From Rothia nasimurium (GTDB lineage Bacteria > Actinomycetota > Actinomycetes > Actinomycetales > Micrococcaceae): 64,000 bases of DNA. The translations under genes were made by a program, and so were the position numbers. Below the pieces are notes generated by a model, which saw nothing but the letters and a program-made list of their open reading frames with translations, was not told where the DNA came from and made no database searches. Of the stretch, positions 1 to 7,565 are shown one piece after another. The stretch lies in NCBI RefSeq assembly GCF_014217215.1, contig NZ_CP056080.1:2356001-2420000 (forward strand). Reading direction: 5' to 3'. Position 1 is the first letter of the stretch; the number at the start of each line of letters is the position of its first letter.

Positions 1-222
1 GAGGTCTACGAGGCTATCTTGGGCCGGGCGCTTGACCCGGCGAATTTCCGCCGTCAGATTGCGGCGTCCAAATCTATTATTGATACGGGAAAGCGCGTTG
101 AGGGTACCCGTCACCGTCCGCCGCGTCTTTACCGCTACAACCACTCGCGCGCCTTTGCAGACCAGGGCCCCCTGGGCATGTACCGTGAAGCCGCCTATAA
201 AGCCGAGAAGGGTGATGCTTAA
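1..222 (+). CDS. Nudix hydrolase family protein, C-terminal part (5' end outside window)
   Basis: The reading frame is open from the first base and ends at the TAA at 220-222, so the start lies upstream of the window. The visible part begins EVYEAILGRALDPANFRR, which resembles the winged-helix tail found after the Nudix domain in NrtR-like and related Nudix proteins. That tail usually continues with the conserved RPPRLYRY segment, which is also present here. The Nudix box itself is not visible, so it is unclear whether the protein is an ADP-ribose or NAD-related hydrolase or a regulator. Its stop codon overlaps the next start by one base, suggesting translational coupling with the lipoprotein gene that follows. 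Confidence 0.7.
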   Translation, partial: EVYEAILGRALDPANFRRQIAASKSIIDTGKRVEGTRHRPPRLYRYNHSRAFADQGPLGMYREAAYKAEKGDA

Positions 223-1079
223 TGAAGCGTGCAGCTCCTGTTCTTGCGGTAGCACTACTGTCACTCTCAGCCTGTGGGTCTGGTGATACTGCCGGTAGCA
301 CTGCGAGCGCTCCGACGATTACTTACACCGACGGCATGACGGCTACGGTGGTGTCGGTTGAGTCGGCTAATACTTTTACCGCCAGTTTTGATGGGGTTGA
401 GAAGCAGATTCGCCTGATTAATACATCTGCCCCGACCGATAACGGTATAGCCCTGTCTGCTAACTGCCTGGTGGAAGAGTCTAAGTCTCTGCTGGCTGAG
501 AAGCTGCCCGAGGGTAGCCAGGTAACCCTGAATTTTGATGAGTCTCAGCGCGGTGCAACCGGCTATGTTGAGGCTGCAGTATATGCGGGTGATGCTTTTA
601 TCAACAGTGATATGGCGCGTGCCGGAATGGTAGCCACTACTTTCACAGCCGCTGAAGATGAGTTCTACGGCGAGATTTCTCAGGCCCAGCAGGACGCCGC
701 CAATGAAGGTGTAGGCCTATATTCTAAGGGCACCGAGTGTACCATTCCCGCTGAAATTCAGGCTCAGCAGGCGAAGGTTGAGGACGCCCGCAGCTGGGAG
801 ATTGACACGTCAGCAGAGGCTTCGGTTGAGGACCAGAAGCGGGCTTCTGAGCGGGAGACCATTTATCAGGATGCATCAGCCTTTTATAACGAGCTCGAGG
901 GGCAGAAAGCTGCTCCGGCTCAATGGGTCGGTTCTATCGTGACTCTTGATGTGGTGTCCAACCAGCTGACTGACCTTAAGAATCTCTTAGGAGATGATTT
1001 TTACCCTGAAAACAGTACCAGCGTGAACCAGCAGAAGAAGACTGAAGCTGAAGCCACCCCCGTACGACCGGGGTCTTAG
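222..1079 (+). CDS. Secreted lipoprotein with degenerate staphylococcal-nuclease-like domain
   Basis: The 285-aa product begins with a lipoprotein signal peptide and lipobox (LSLSAC), so it should be anchored outside the membrane. Residues 35-165 follow the SNase fold pattern, with a start like ATVVSV, a strand ending IRLIN, the segment AAVYAGDAFINSDMARAGMV and an ending GVGLYS. The catalytic positions look lost. The Asp of the usual DGDT is Asn in SANT, the DTPE loop reads NTSA, and the second active-site Arg region reads GYVEAA. Only the first Arg (IRL) is kept. The protein is probably a binding or structural module, not an active nuclease. The gene overlaps the Nudix stop by one base and converges on another SNase-like lipoprotein gene with a 4-bp overlap. 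Confidence 0.6.
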   Translation: MKRAAPVLAVALLSLSACGSGDTAGSTASAPTITYTDGMTATVVSVESANTFTASFDGVEKQIRLINTSAPTDNGIALSANCLVEESKSLLAEKLPEGSQVTLNFDESQRGATGYVEAAVYAGDAFINSDMARAGMVATTFTAAEDEFYGEISQAQQDAANEGVGLYSKGTECTIPAEIQAQQAKVEDARSWEIDTSAEASVEDQKRASERETIYQDASAFYNELEGQKAAPAQWVGSIVTLDVVSNQLTDLKNLLGDDFYPENSTSVNQQKKTEAEATPVRPGS

Positions 1080-1978
1080 GTAGAGCTTTCGGAGGGGTTT
1101 TCCGGGGTTTCAGGTTGAGGCATGTCGGCGGGCTGACCTGCATCTGAGGTCGCTGGTGCAGGCTCTATTCTTTCGCGTTCTGCTTCTTCTGCCAGGTTGT
1201 AGACAATACGTTTGCTGTCGCTGGCTCGGGTCAGGGCATCTCGCTGGGTTTTAACGGATTGGGTTTGCGCGATTGCTGAGAGAAGGGGCAGGTCGCTGGA
1301 TGTCTCATACTCTTCGAGACGACGGGTGAGAGAGTCTGCTGCCTCTAGGGGGTCTTTGAGGTCAAGACCCTGCGCTTTATTGACGTTGGTTAGGGCAGTA
1401 TCAAGACGGGCAGGCAGGGTGCAGCCGTTGGTTCGGCTGTACATTCCGGCCTGTTGCTGGGCAGCTTCTTCCTGGGCTGCGCTGATGTCCTCTTGGAGGT
1501 CGGAGTCACCCTGGTTTATGGCTACAGCAAAGCCTGCACGAGTAACTTCGGTGTTCACCATGCGGCGGTCAGGGAGGGTAACTCCCGCTTGAATGGTGGG
1601 GGGTGTTTTATCGTCTGCTTCACGGTCTCCCTCAGCAGATTCGTGGGTGAGGGTGACCGGTGAGCCGATGGGCAGGAGTTTAGCTAGGTATTCTTTGGCT
1701 TCAGGAGCCATGCACCGCATATCTTCATTGTCGTGCTTAACTTGGGGGACTGCGATGCCCAGAAGGTCCACGTAAATAATTTCACCGTTACGGTCTACTT
1801 TAACGGTGTCGGAGTCAATGATATCGATGACTTTAGCAGCAGTTCCTGCCTCATCTGCCGCAACGACGGTGGATTCAGAAGCTACTTCACTACCGCCGCC
1901 AAACATTCCACACCCGGTGAGGGCCAATACACTAGCAGTTAGCGCTAGAGCGGGAAAAAGGGGGCGAGGATACATCAT
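1076..1978 (-). CDS. Secreted lipoprotein with degenerate SNase-like domain (second copy)
   Basis: The 300-aa product has a lipobox (LALTGC) at the end of its signal peptide. A nuclease-like domain follows, with VIDIIDSDTVKV, YVDLLGIAVPQ, NTEVTRAGFAVA and GMYSRTNGC matching the order of SNase core strands. The DSDT metal loop is kept, but the first catalytic Arg is replaced by Asp in VDLLG and the DTPE loop reads AVPQ, so activity is unlikely. The C-terminal half is charged and helical, ending in a Pro/Glu-rich tail. It is a divergent relative of the convergent lipoprotein gene at 222-1079 and probably arose by an old duplication and inversion. Its function is unknown. Confidence 0.6.
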   Translation of the reverse strand: MMYPRPLFPALALTASVLALTGCGMFGGGSEVASESTVVAADEAGTAAKVIDIIDSDTVKVDRNGEIIYVDLLGIAVPQVKHDNEDMRCMAPEAKEYLAKLLPIGSPVTLTHESAEGDREADDKTPPTIQAGVTLPDRRMVNTEVTRAGFAVAINQGDSDLQEDISAAQEEAAQQQAGMYSRTNGCTLPARLDTALTNVNKAQGLDLKDPLEAADSLTRRLEEYETSSDLPLLSAIAQTQSVKTQRDALTRASDSKRIVYNLAEEAERERIEPAPATSDAGQPADMPQPETPENPSESST

Positions 1979-2070
1979 TGTCTACTCCTTGTGTGTCGCA
2001 CCCCATATTAGTCGGCTTCTTTTCCAAGTAACTACTATCACCGGCTCCCGCGCGTCTTTAAAACAAAGGC

Positions 2071-2112
2071 GGGTGCCGGCGTCCGCTCCCTTGAGGGAGG
2101 ACGCCGGCACCC
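2071..2112 (-). terminator. Terminator of sodA
   Basis: A near-perfect stem of about 18 bp with a TTGA loop lies just after the sodA stop. It is followed on the minus strand by a T-rich stretch (TTTGTTTT). The stem contains the motif GCGTCCGC, which recurs through the window. Confidence 0.85.
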
Positions 2113-2144
2113 GGCTTTATCTCTACACGCGGGGTGTGAGGGGT

Positions 2145-2777
2145 TTAGGCTTCGGGAATGACGAGGCCCTTGGTCTGGGAAACAGCGCGGTCGAAGCGGG
2201 CTGCGACGTCTTCCCAGTTAACGATGTTCCAGAAGGCCTTGACGTAGTCGCCCTTAACGTTCTGGTAGTCGAGGTAGAAGGCGTGCTCCCACATATCCAG
2301 CTGCAGGACGGGGATCAGGGCGACGGAGATGTTGCCCTGCTGATCGTAGAGCTGCTCGATGACGAGACGCTTACCGACGGTGTCCCAGGCCAGGATGGCC
2401 CAGCCAGAGCCCTGGATGGTGAGGGCTACGTTCTCGAAGTGGGCGCGGAAGCCGTCGAAGGAGCCGAAGTCGTTGTCGATTGCTGCTGCCAGTTCACCGA
2501 CGGGCTTGTCGCCACCCTCGGGTGAGAGGTTCTTCCAGAAGACGGAGTGGTTGGTGTGACCACCCAGGTTGAAGGCGAGGTCCTTGGAGAGCTTGCCGAT
2601 GTTGGCGAAGTCGCCCTTTTCGCGGGCTTCTTCCATCTTCTCAAGAGCGGTGTTGGCGCCGCCGACGTAGGTGGCGTGGTGCTTGGAGTGGTGCAGCTCC
2701 ATGATGCGGGCTGAGATGTGGGGCTCGAGGGCTGCGTAGTCGTAGTCGAGTTCGGGGAGAACGTACTTTTCTGACAT
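2145..2777 (-). CDS. sodA: Superoxide dismutase, Mn/Fe family
   Basis: This enzyme converts superoxide to hydrogen peroxide and oxygen in the cytoplasm. The metal ligands are visible: the first His in ELHHSKHH (about residue 29), the His in [10 protein letters not shown], and the Asp and His in [13 protein letters not shown]. The Gly before HTNH and the Gln in YDQQGN are the pattern usual for manganese enzymes, so Mn or cambialistic use is inferred. The start chosen is the second of two nearby ATGs because AAAGGA lies six bases upstream of it, whereas it abuts the first. The length of 210 aa is normal. The gene is monocistronic, with its own terminator. Confidence 0.95.
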   Translation of the reverse strand: MSEKYVLPELDYDYAALEPHISARIMELHHSKHHATYVGGANTALEKMEEAREKGDFANIGKLSKDLAFNLGGHTNHSVFWKNLSPEGGDKPVGELAAAIDNDFGSFDGFRAHFENVALTIQGSGWAILAWDTVGKRLVIEQLYDQQGNISVALIPVLQLDMWEHAFYLDYQNVKGDYVKAFWNIVNWEDVAARFDRAVSQTKGLVIPEA

Positions 2778-2783
2778 GGTCAT

Positions 2784-3389
2784 TCCTTTCGTCGAAGGCC
2801 CTTCTTTGGGTCTTTCTGGGTTTAACTCTACACACTGGGGCGCGCGGGGTCACGAGAGGTTACTTGATAAGTCCCCTTGTTTAGCCGTGGGCAAAATGGC
2901 CTGAAACGGGGCAGGCGGACGCCCGGGGTAGGTTCTCCACAGTTTTCCACTTAAGAGCGGGGAAAGTTATCCACAGGTGGGGATAAAACTGGGGATATTC
3001 GAATTACACGGGTGGGAGTTTCGAAAAGGTTCGAGAGACCTGGGGGCAAAACGGGGTGATTGGCGGGTGAAAAGTTCGAAAATACATCGGTGTTGTTCGA
3101 AAATAACATCGGTGTCACTTATCCACGGGTGTGGATAAGTGCTGTGGAAAACAGGGTTTTGGGGCACTTTAACTCGGTGGATACTGCACTTTTACCCACA
3201 GGGTACAGAGTTTTCCACGTTTTAAGTGGATATTGTTCACAGAGTTATCCACAGGTGGGGATAAAAGATGCCCCGGTCGCCTAAACAGGCTGACCGGGGC
3301 ATCTTTTACTAGATAATCCAGACTTATAGCTGTGGATAAGTACTGTGCATAGACATAGCGGGTACCCCCACCGGGGGGGTTTAAATCGC
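2784..3389. other. Intergenic region with a cluster of paired DnaA boxes
   Basis: This 606-bp gene-free region holds three 20-bp units of identical design: TTATCCACAGGTGGGGATAA at 2967-2986, TTATCCACGGGTGTGGATAA at 3119-3138 and TTATCCACAGGTGGGGATAA at 3245-3264. Each is an inverted repeat made of facing DnaA-box-like sequences. Perfect TTATCCACA boxes are at 2967-2975, 3130-3138 (minus), 3245-3253 and 3331-3339 (minus). Weaker TTTTCCAC copies lie at 2943 and 3211. Direct repeats of TCGAAAAT..ACATCGGTGT lie at 3074-3116. No dnaA, dnaN or AT-rich unwinding stretch is next to it, so a DnaA-titrating or regulatory locus is more likely than oriC itself. An operator for another regulator cannot be excluded. 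Confidence 0.7.
3264..3306. terminator. Bidirectional terminator downstream of the MarR gene
   Basis: A GC-rich stem (AAGATGCCCCGGTC against its complement, with an inner GCCT/AGGC helix) is flanked by an A run on the left and a T run on the right. It can end transcripts from either side. It starts exactly where the third DnaA palindrome stops. Confidence 0.8.
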
Positions 3390-3908
3390 CTAGTCGAGAG
3401 AAGCTACATTCGAGACATTGATGACCGTGCTGGGCTTATCCCCGAGTACTGATTCACCGATTTTAGCGAGAGACTTCACCTGGCGGGCATTGAGCTGATC
3501 AAAGATAATGCGGCGAACAGCTTCAACGTGACCGGGGGCAGCCTCCTGCACCTTAGCCAGACCACCGGGCAGCAGGTGGCAGATAGAGACACGGCGGTCC
3601 TTCTCCCAGATGCTGCGCTCAACAAAGTTGTCTTTCTCCAGGCGGGTTACCACCCGTGACAGCCGAGGCAGCAGGGTGTTGGTCTGCCGAGCCAGATCGG
3701 TCATGGTGAGCTTGTGCTGGGGAGATTCTGAGAGCATGGCAAGAACCATGTACTCAACAAAGCTGAGGCCCGAATCCTTCTGCAGTTGACTTTCAAGCTG
3801 ACCGGGCAGGTTAAACATAATGGAGGAGATAAAGAGCCAGCCTTCGCGCTCTTCTTCATTCAACCAGCGAGTGGTGTCGCTAGCGACTGCGGGGGTTTCT
3901 TCGCTCAT
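3390..3908 (-). CDS. MarR family transcriptional regulator
   Basis: This is a 172-aa winged-helix regulator. The core reads LSFVEYMVLAMLSESPQHKLTMTDLARQTNTLLPRLSRVVTRLEKDNFVERS, the helix-turn-helix of MarR proteins, followed by the wing KDRRVSICHLLPGG. The start was set at the ATG giving MSEETPAV because a longer upstream extension is basic and unlike the family, and a GAGGAA sequence precedes this ATG. The ligand and targets are unknown. It is divergent from nhaA1 across a structured leader and borders the DnaA-box region. Either region could contain its operators, but none was identified. Confidence 0.85.
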   Translation of the reverse strand: MSEETPAVASDTTRWLNEEEREGWLFISSIMFNLPGQLESQLQKDSGLSFVEYMVLAMLSESPQHKLTMTDLARQTNTLLPRLSRVVTRLEKDNFVERSIWEKDRRVSICHLLPGGLAKVQEAAPGHVEAVRRIIFDQLNARQVKSLAKIGESVLGDKPSTVINVSNVASLD

Positions 3909-4170
3909 GGTTCCTCTGGTCTGCACTTGTAGGTAAAAGTGGGGGTTGTCTATACCTAGTCTAAGTTTCTTTCGAAAGGGTTTCTGCTTCTGGTGCACTC
4001 GTGTTGTTGCCTTTCATGAAAAATATCTATTATTTAGGGCTAGTTTTTGCTTCTGACCGCCAAGAGATACCCCTCAACCCCCTTCTTTGCTAGCATGGCT
4101 CGCTGCCAAAACATACTCTCAGCCCCTCAATTCCCCCTAGCACCCCTTCATTTGATAAGCTAGATTACTA

Positions 4171-4325
4171 AGGTGTGCCGGGAAGACTGGTCGGCCCGCC
4201 CAACTCACCACAGCCCCACCTGAAGGTAGGCCACCCGCGGCGCTACAGGCGTCCGCCCTGCTCCCCTTCAGAAGCGTGTGGCGAGTAGGCGGTTTATCGT
4301 TACTCATCGACCTCAAAGAGCGTTT
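4171..4325 (+). promoter_or_regulatory. Possible structured mRNA leader of nhaA1
   Basis: About 150 GC-rich bases precede the nhaA1 start and contain several short helices: GCCG/CGGC at 4177-4195, ACC-TGAA-GGT at 4218-4227, CAGG/CCTG at 4246-4260 and longer-range CCGC/GCGG pairing with 4289-4292. The second nhaA gene has nothing similar upstream. Li+- and Na+-sensing leaders (such as nhaA-I RNAs) are known upstream of antiporter genes elsewhere. I cannot confirm a match from memory, so this is a candidate only. Confidence 0.3.
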
Positions 4326-5675
4326 ATGTCATCAGAAAACACCGTCCTATCGCGCGGATCCTACAAGGAATCCCAGCGCATTTCAGAGATTCTCTCCAAG
4401 GAATCCACCGGCGGCATCATCCTGCTGGTTGCCACCGTCCTCGCCCTTGTTTTTGCTAACTCAGCCGCCGCCGAGCACTACTTCGGCCTGCGCGACACCT
4501 ACCTGGGCGCAGACTTCTGGGGCCTGCACCTTAAACTCTCCATCGGTCACTGGGCAGCCGACGGCCTGCTAGCGGTCTTCTTCTTCCTGGTCGGTCTGGA
4601 ACTCAAAAAAGAATTCGTGGAGGGCGACCTGCGCAACCCAGGTAAGGCCCTGGTGCCCATCGTGGCAGCGGCAGGCGGCGTTGTCCTGCCCGCCATCATC
4701 TACGTACTGGTCAACCTCAACAGCAGCTCTGAGGCTCTCGGGGGCTGGGCTATTCCCGCGGCAACCGACATCGCCTTTGCCGTGGCCGTCCTCGCCGTCA
4801 TTGGCTCCCACCTGCCCTCTGCCCTGCGCACCTTCCTGCTCACCCTGGCCGTGGTCGATGACCTCATCGCTATCACCATCATCGCCCTCTTCTACACCTC
4901 CGATCTGAAGATCGGCTTCCTGGCGCTCTCTATCATTCCGATTACCCTCTACGCCCTTATCGCGCGCAAGGGCGAGAAGCTCTTCCATCTCTCCCCCGCC
5001 GCGTCCTGGTTTATCCTGCTGCCCATTGGTTTTGTGGTCTGGGTACTCTTCCTTAACTCCGGTATTCACGCCACCATCGCGGGCGTCATTCTGGCCTTCA
5101 TGATTCCCGTGCGCAAGAACAAGCGCACCGAAGCGGCAGACGCCCACCACGGCCTGGCCGAGGTCATGGAGCACCGCGTGCGCCCCTTCTCCGCAGGTTT
5201 CTGTGTACCCGTCTTCGCCTTCTTCTCAGCGGGCGTCGCTATCGGCGGCTTCCAGGGCTTCATTGACGCGGTCACCGAGCCGATTGCTTACGGCATCATT
5301 CTGGCCCTGATTTTCGGCAAGATGATTGGTATTACGGTCTCCACCTGGCTAGTCACCCGCCTGCGCCGTGCCAACCTCGACCCCGATATCGCCTGGATCG
5401 ATGTTATTGGCGTAGCCACCCTAGCCGCTATCGGCTTCACCGTCTCCCTGCTGATTGCCGAGCTGTCCTTCGGCCTGGGCTCCGACTACAACGATGCAGC
5501 TAAGGTCGCGATTCTGACCGCTTCGGTTACCGCCGCTCTGCTGGGTGCCCTTATCCTGTCGATTCGCAACAAGCACTACAAGCAGATTGCGCTGAAGGAG
5601 ACCGTGGACGAGAACGAGGACGGCATTCCCGACGTCTTCACCGACAACACGGACGCACCCCGCCCCGGCGCCTAG
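4326..5675 (+). CDS. nhaA: Na+/H+ antiporter NhaA (copy 1)
   Basis: The protein is an integral membrane antiporter that exchanges sodium or lithium for protons. The hallmark residues are present: ATDIAFA, with the Asp of the unwound helix, and AVVDDLIAI, with the paired catalytic Asp residues. About a dozen hydrophobic segments span the 449 residues, a normal length. I chose ATG 4326, giving MSSENTVLSRGSY, because this aligns with the start of the neighbouring copy. A GTG at 4278 would add 16 unconserved residues. The last 39 residues are identical to those of copy 2, while the rest is clearly diverged. The acidic tail with ENEDGIPDVFTDN is an unusual soluble extension. A perfect hairpin terminator follows at 5721. 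Confidence 0.93.
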   Translation: MSSENTVLSRGSYKESQRISEILSKESTGGIILLVATVLALVFANSAAAEHYFGLRDTYLGADFWGLHLKLSIGHWAADGLLAVFFFLVGLELKKEFVEGDLRNPGKALVPIVAAAGGVVLPAIIYVLVNLNSSSEALGGWAIPAATDIAFAVAVLAVIGSHLPSALRTFLLTLAVVDDLIAITIIALFYTSDLKIGFLALSIIPITLYALIARKGEKLFHLSPAASWFILLPIGFVVWVLFLNSGIHATIAGVILAFMIPVRKNKRTEAADAHHGLAEVMEHRVRPFSAGFCVPVFAFFSAGVAIGGFQGFIDAVTEPIAYGIILALIFGKMIGITVSTWLVTRLRRANLDPDIAWIDVIGVATLAAIGFTVSLLIAELSFGLGSDYNDAAKVAILTASVTAALLGALILSIRNKHYKQIALKETVDENEDGIPDVFTDNTDAPRPGA

Positions 5676-5769
5676 CGTCCGTCCGCCCCTCAGCACACCC
5701 CCGAGGGGACCTGATTTCTTAAAAGGGACCGCATAATATGCGGTCCCTTTTAGGTTTTGCGGTCCCCTT
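5553..5769 (+). repeat. Near-identical direct repeat, copy A (nhaA1 3' end plus terminator)
   Basis: This 217-bp tract matches 7129-7345 with only six differences that I could find, whereas the nhaA genes outside it are much more diverged. It covers the last 40 codons and the terminator, and looks like a gene-conversion tract. Confidence 0.9.
5721..5751 (+). terminator. Terminator of nhaA1
   Basis: A perfect 14-bp inverted repeat beginning AAAAGGGACCGCAT has a 3-base loop and ends in TTTT. The symmetry would let it act in both directions. Confidence 0.85.
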
Positions 5770-5892
5770 GAGTGAGATGAGGGGCGGACGCCGGTGTGCA
5801 GTTCTGCATCTCAGATTCCGGCATTAGCTGGGCTAAAGGAGCATAATGGAACCTGAAGCAAGCGAAGACACACACCCAACCTAAGGAGAGGC

Positions 5893-7251
5893 ATGACCCA
5901 GACGCCTCACAAGGACCCGCTCTTTTCCCGCGGATCGTACGCCGAGACCAGTCGCGTCTCAGAGATTATGCGCAAGGAATCGGTGGGTGGCTTTATCCTG
6001 CTCGCCGCCACCGTGCTCGCCGTCGTCCTGGCTAATACCCAGGCAGCGAGCTTCTACGAGGGTATCCGCGATACCGAACTAGGCTTCGACATTCCCGGCT
6101 TTAGCCACCTGATGATGAACGTGCATCTCTGGGCGGCTGACGGCCTGCTCACGGTCTTCTTCTTCCTCACCGGCCTAGAGTTGAAAAAAGAGTTCGTGGT
6201 GGGCGACCTGCGTGACCCGGGTAAGGCTATTGTTCCGGTGGCTGCAGCCTTCGGCGGTGCTATGATCCCGGCTATTATCTACTTCGCCATTAACCACGGC
6301 AACGAGACCGCGGTACACGGCTGGGCTATTCCTGCTGCCACCGATATCGCCTTTGCGGTCGCCGTCCTGGCAGGCGTTGGCACCTTCCTACCCGCAGCCC
6401 TGCGCACCTTCCTGCTGACCCTGGCTGTGGTCGATGACCTGATTGCCATCGTCATTATCGCCCTCTTTTACACCAGCAACTTCCATGCCTGGTACCTGAT
6501 TATCTCCATCATTCCCATCGGGCTATATTTCTGGCTGACCCACAAACACGAAAAACTCTTCCACGACCACAAGTGGGCGGCCTGGGTAATCCTGCTGCCC
6601 CTGGGCCTTATCACCTGGGCCCTCTTCCTGGAATCCGGTATTCACGCCACTATCGCGGGCGTTATTCTTGGCTTCTGCGTACCCGTGCGCATGACCGCCC
6701 AGGCCAAGCAGGCCGACGCCCACGCCTCCCTGGCCGAGACCCTGGAGCACCGCCTGCGTCCGCTCTCCACCGGCATCTGCGTGCCCCTCTTCGCCTTCTT
6801 CTCCGCCGGCGTAGCTGTTGGCAGCTGGGACGGCCTGCGCACCGCCCTTACCGACTCCGTTGCTATCGGCATCATGGTCGGCCTGGTGCTGGGCAAGACC
6901 GTCGGCATTACCGGCACCACCTGGCTCATTACCCGCTTCCGCGGCGTGAACCTAGACTCCGATATCAAGTGGATTGACGTGATCGGCCTAGCCGTCACCG
7001 GCGGTATCGGCTTCACCGTTTCCATGCTGGTCGCAGAGCTCTCCTTCGAGTCGGGCTCCCTGCACACCGAGGACGCCAAAATCGGTATTATGATCGGCTC
7101 GGTTATCGCAGCGGTCTTAGGCGCAATAATCCTGTCGATCCGCAACAAGCACTACAAGCAGATTGCGCTGAAGGAGACCGTGGACGAGAACGAGGACGGC
7201 ATTCCCGACGTCTTCACCGACAACACGGACGCACCCCGCCCCGGCGCCTAG
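5893..7251 (+). CDS. nhaA: Na+/H+ antiporter NhaA (copy 2)
   Basis: This is the second NhaA antiporter, 452 aa, arranged in tandem with copy 1. It keeps ATDIAFAVAVLAG and AVVDDLIAI with the same catalytic Asp residues, and about twelve membrane segments. AAGGAGAG sits just upstream of the ATG, a strong ribosome binding site. The two copies differ most in periplasmic loops and at the N-terminus, which suggests different pH or ion preferences (inference). Their last 39 residues and terminators are nearly identical at the DNA level, far more than the rest. The gene has its own upstream region of about 120 bp after the copy 1 terminator, so it is probably transcribed separately. Confidence 0.93.
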   Translation: MTQTPHKDPLFSRGSYAETSRVSEIMRKESVGGFILLAATVLAVVLANTQAASFYEGIRDTELGFDIPGFSHLMMNVHLWAADGLLTVFFFLTGLELKKEFVVGDLRDPGKAIVPVAAAFGGAMIPAIIYFAINHGNETAVHGWAIPAATDIAFAVAVLAGVGTFLPAALRTFLLTLAVVDDLIAIVIIALFYTSNFHAWYLIISIIPIGLYFWLTHKHEKLFHDHKWAAWVILLPLGLITWALFLESGIHATIAGVILGFCVPVRMTAQAKQADAHASLAETLEHRLRPLSTGICVPLFAFFSAGVAVGSWDGLRTALTDSVAIGIMVGLVLGKTVGITGTTWLITRFRGVNLDSDIKWIDVIGLAVTGGIGFTVSMLVAELSFESGSLHTEDAKIGIMIGSVIAAVLGAIILSIRNKHYKQIALKETVDENEDGIPDVFTDNTDAPRPGA

Positions 7252-7345
7252 CGTCCGCATGCCCCTCGGTACACCCCCGAGGGGACCTGATTTCTTAAAA
7301 GGGACCGCATAATATGCGGTCCCTTTTAGGTTTTGCGGTCCCCTT
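7129..7345 (+). repeat. Near-identical direct repeat, copy B (nhaA2 3' end plus terminator)
   Basis: This is the partner of the tract at 5553-5769, offset by 1576 bp. The mismatches seen are one in the coding part and five just after the stop codon. Confidence 0.9.
7297..7327 (+). terminator. Terminator of nhaA2
   Basis: This is the same hairpin as that after nhaA1, identical in sequence and ending in TTTT. Confidence 0.85.
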
Positions 7346-7565
7346 CTAAATCGAATTCTAAGAGCGAAACGGCAACATCACAGTAGACATGTTTTGCACA
7401 AACGCAACCGAGCTGTGAGAATTACCCCTAGTGTTCACCGCCCTAGCGCCGGTGATTCTAACGCCCTTGCTGCCCACCGTGCCGCAGCTAAGGGGCCCCA
7501 CCAAGTGCAGACGCACCCACCCATACCTCCGGGACAGTCTGCCCTTTTAACGATTTGGAGCACGC

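Noticed and set aside
1806-2525. A 239-aa plus-strand reading frame opposite sodA
   Set aside because: It is antisense to sodA and crosses the sodA terminator. It is a GC-driven shadow of the real gene.
2784-3389. The DnaA-box region as the chromosomal oriC
   Set aside because: No dnaA, dnaN or AT-rich unwinding element is adjacent, and actinobacterial oriC lies between dnaA and dnaN.
3999-4325. Cobalamin riboswitch before nhaA1
   Set aside because: The conserved B12-box core is absent, so only a generic structured leader is proposed.
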